Shown piece after piece: positions 62,371-64,000 of a DNA stretch of 64,000 nucleotides. Positions within the stretch are counted from its first letter, which is position 1. Every line of letters begins with the position of its first letter. The notes beneath the pieces were generated by a model that was not told the origin of the DNA, did not search any database, and saw nothing but the letters and a program-made list of their open reading frames with translations. Both the position numbers and the translations under genes were made by a program. Source of the stretch: Hyphomonadaceae bacterium (GTDB lineage: Bacteria > Pseudomonadota > Alphaproteobacteria > Caulobacterales > Aquidulcibacteraceae); the NCBI GenBank assembly GCA_019753175.1, contig JAIELK010000019.1, forward strand, positions 111,901 through 175,900, written 5' to 3'.

Positions 62371-63498
62371 ATGCGCGAATACTTCTGCGGACTGGACGTG
62401 GCGACGGCGGAAACCGCCCTGTGCATCGTGGACGACAAAGGCGACGTGGTCCTCGAAACCAAAGTCGCCTCCGATCCGCCCGCGATCGCGGCCGCCTTGC
62501 AGCCCTTCGCCGCCGGCTTGCGCCGCGTCGGCCACGAGGCGGGATCGCTGTCGCCTTGGCTGCAGCCGGAGCTGAAGGCGCTGGGTCTGCCGGTGCATTG
62601 CCTGGAGACGCGCCACGTGCGGGCCGCACTCGACGCGCAGCGCAACAAGACCGATCGACACGATGCACTCGGCCTGGCGCAGATGATGCGGACGGGCTGG
62701 TTCAAGAGCGTGCACGTGAAGAGCGAAGCGAGTTATCGGATCAGGCTGTTGATCGCCAACCGGCGCAATCTGAAGCGCAAATTCTTCGATCTGGAGAACG
62801 CCATCCGCCAATCGCTGAAGGCGTTCGGGATCAAGGTGATGGCGGTGGCGACGCGAACCACGTTTGACGCCAAGGTGCGCGAGCTGACCGCGCACGACGC
62901 GGTGCTGACGGCGCTGTGCGACGCCATGCTGAGGGCGCGCGCGGCGCTCTGGAACGAGTACACGCGCCTGCACAAATTGGTGGTGCAAGTGAGCCTGAAG
63001 GACGAGGTGTGCCAGCGCTTCATGGCCATCCCCGGCGTCGGACCGGTGACGGCTTTGGCCTTTAAGGGCGCGGTGGACGATCCGACCCGATTCAAGCGCT
63101 CGCGCAATGTCGGGGCGCATTTTGGGCTGACGCCGAAACGCTGGCAGTCGGGCACATCGATCGACTTTCAGGGGCGGATCTCGAAACAGGGCGAAGGCGA
63201 GATCAGGAGCCTGCTCTACGAGGCGGCGTCGTGCCTCATGACCCGGTCGCGGGTCAGCACAAGCCTGAAGCGCTGGGGTCAGGCGATCGCCAAGCGCGCG
63301 GGTCACAAGAAGGCCGTGACCGCGGTGGCGCGCCGCCTCAGCGTGATCATGCTGGCGATGTGGCGCGACGGGACCTTCTTCGAACCCGGCGAAGAAACGC
63401 CGGCGGCCAAGCGCCCGTCGCGCGCCAAGACCGCTGCGTCCAAGCCGATGGCGAAGACAGCAAAGCGCCTGGCCGCGCCGACCCCGGCGCTTGCGTAA
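62371..63498 (+). CDS. IS110-family transposase, intact
   Basis: 375 residues, with GGGAGACG before ATG 62371. The N-terminal DEDD RuvC-like domain has Asp9 in CGLDVAT, EAGSLSPWL and KTDRHDALGLAQMMR. The C-terminal Tnp domain has IPGVGPVTALAF and the catalytic Ser region in KRWQSGTSIDFQGRISKQGEGEIRSLLYEAA. An Ala/Lys/Pro-rich tail follows. IS110 transposases use a bridge RNA from the element's own non-coding end; the 187 bases upstream (62184-62370) are the candidate region. Element ends cannot be fixed without a second copy. Confidence 0.92.
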   Translation: MREYFCGLDVATAETALCIVDDKGDVVLETKVASDPPAIAAALQPFAAGLRRVGHEAGSLSPWLQPELKALGLPVHCLETRHVRAALDAQRNKTDRHDALGLAQMMRTGWFKSVHVKSEASYRIRLLIANRRNLKRKFFDLENAIRQSLKAFGIKVMAVATRTTFDAKVRELTAHDAVLTALCDAMLRARAALWNEYTRLHKLVVQVSLKDEVCQRFMAIPGVGPVTALAFKGAVDDPTRFKRSRNVGAHFGLTPKRWQSGTSIDFQGRISKQGEGEIRSLLYEAASCLMTRSRVSTSLKRWGQAIAKRAGHKKAVTAVARRLSVIMLAMWRDGTFFEPGEETPAAKRPSRAKTAASKPMAKTAKRLAAPTPALA

Positions 63499-64000
63499 GG
63501 GTCATCGGGATCTGCGTTGAAGGAAACGTGCGGAAACATCGAACATAGGAATCCCCGCTCGGGGACGGATGAGGTGAGAGACGGAGGGGTTGGACGAGCA
63601 CGCTAACTTGCCTGTGGCGCCATCGAAGGCCCTTCGCGGCGGCTCGATGCGATCACGCTCGTAGTGCATGATACGATTGCCGTCCCCTGATCTCGATGAG
63701 TGCATGCGAGGCGTGAAGCCCAAGTCTTCCTTGCGAAGGCGACTTCATCAGCGATCGCGCAGGAGTGCTCGGACCGCCTGATCCACGTTTGCGAGCGAGA
63801 GTCTGAGGACCGATTTACATCCGCGCGCGCTTCACGGCATGATCGCGCGAGAGACGAAATTGCATGTGAGAAGGAGCAAGTAATGAGAAGAAAACAGCAT
63901 GAAGAGGCAAAGAAAATTAGGAGGGCAAGATAAAGAGAACCCCACCACCTTCGCCAATCGCTTGCAATCACTGGCGCAAATACGAGGTACGCGCGATGAT
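63499..64000. other. Right end of window: IS110 3' flank and a possible small gene
   Basis: The first 100 bases after the transposase (CCCCGCTCGGGG inverted repeat at 63555-63566) probably contain the right end of the IS. Beyond that the sequence becomes richer in A and G. One small plus-strand frame is listed separately. Nothing else is recognised. No copy of the tRNA-Leu 3' end is present, so the ICE continues past the window. Confidence 0.45.
63700..63933 (+). CDS. Possible small basic hypothetical protein
   Basis: 77 residues from GTG 63700 (VHARREAQVFLAKATSSAIA), highly charged, ending EEAKKIRRAR. No domain is recognised and there is no clear ribosome site, though the A/G-rich second half differs from the GC-rich noncoding flanks. 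It may be a truncated or novel small protein, or not coding. Confidence 0.3.
   Translation: MHARREAQVFLAKATSSAIAQECSDRLIHVCERESEDRFTSARASRHDRARDEIACEKEQVMRRKQHEEAKKIRRAR

Noticed and set aside
63603..63971. Minus-strand frame with a hydrophobic start at the window end
   Set aside because: Low-complexity, Ser/Arg-rich after a short hydrophobic stretch, no ribosome site; the plus-strand alternative is slightly better but also weak.

Overview
The window is GC-rich DNA from an alphaproteobacterium. Curlin plus a CsgH-type protein, a TIGR02301-type gene, a TorF-type porin, QueF and a VirB/Trb transfer module of the rhizobial type point to Caulobacterales or Hyphomonadaceae relatives. The genus is inference.

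Bases 1 to about 20,370 are ordinary chromosome. They hold a lipoprotein hydrolase and a uracil-DNA glycosylase homologue, a small curli locus (curlin-repeat protein, strong terminator, CsgH-type protein), a CE15-like esterase, TlyA, an exported amidase, several small conserved proteins, a macrodomain protein, pyrC with a GT9 glycosyltransferase, ygfZ, a KAS III-type synthase, queF, a CaCA antiporter and a TorF porin. The stretch ends with two GT4 glycosyltransferases and a sugar-nucleotide epimerase, overlapping like an envelope-polysaccharide operon.

At 20,376 the 3' part of a tRNA-Leu(UAA) gene is cut in the anticodon loop and followed by a tyrosine integrase. This marks the left end of an integrative and conjugative element (ICE) that runs past the right edge. 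Its left half (20.5-38.9 kb) is a patchwork of cargo and wreckage: a broken S8 peptidase, an amidinotransferase with a TetR regulator, Crp/Fnr with an SDR, a VTT-domain gene with an in-frame stop, BlaI with a truncated M56 sensor and its operator, an ArsR-type regulator coupled to a retropepsin-like protein, an AraC-hydrolase-beta-lactamase-fold cluster, IS5, IS110 and IS3 fragments, an IS630 element with a recoverable empty site, and remnants of a metal-resistance region (HupE, CDF and YnfA fragments, a MerF-like protein, MerR). A Fic protein with a DNA-binding-like N-terminus follows.

The transfer backbone (40.6-51.8 kb, minus strand) is traG, a CopG-like gene, then trbBCDEJLFGI and a small HTH protein, tightly overlapping. 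Further right lie an Lrp/AsnC regulator, a large ParB-like protein, ArdC antirestriction protein, an SSB-like protein and a TraF-type signal peptidase. No relaxase, ParA or replication initiator is in the window.

The most interesting cargo is a three-gene minus-strand operon at 56.7-61.3 kb: a patatin-like phospholipase, a ComEC-type metallo-beta-lactamase-fold hydrolase, and one polypeptide fusing E2-like, E1/ThiF and JAB/JAMM domains with all expected catalytic residues. It resembles type II CBASS (patatin effector plus Cap2/Cap3 chemistry) but has no CD-NTase. The MBL protein occupies that position. It is a strong candidate for an antiphage system of unusual composition. An intact IS110 element lies just beyond it.
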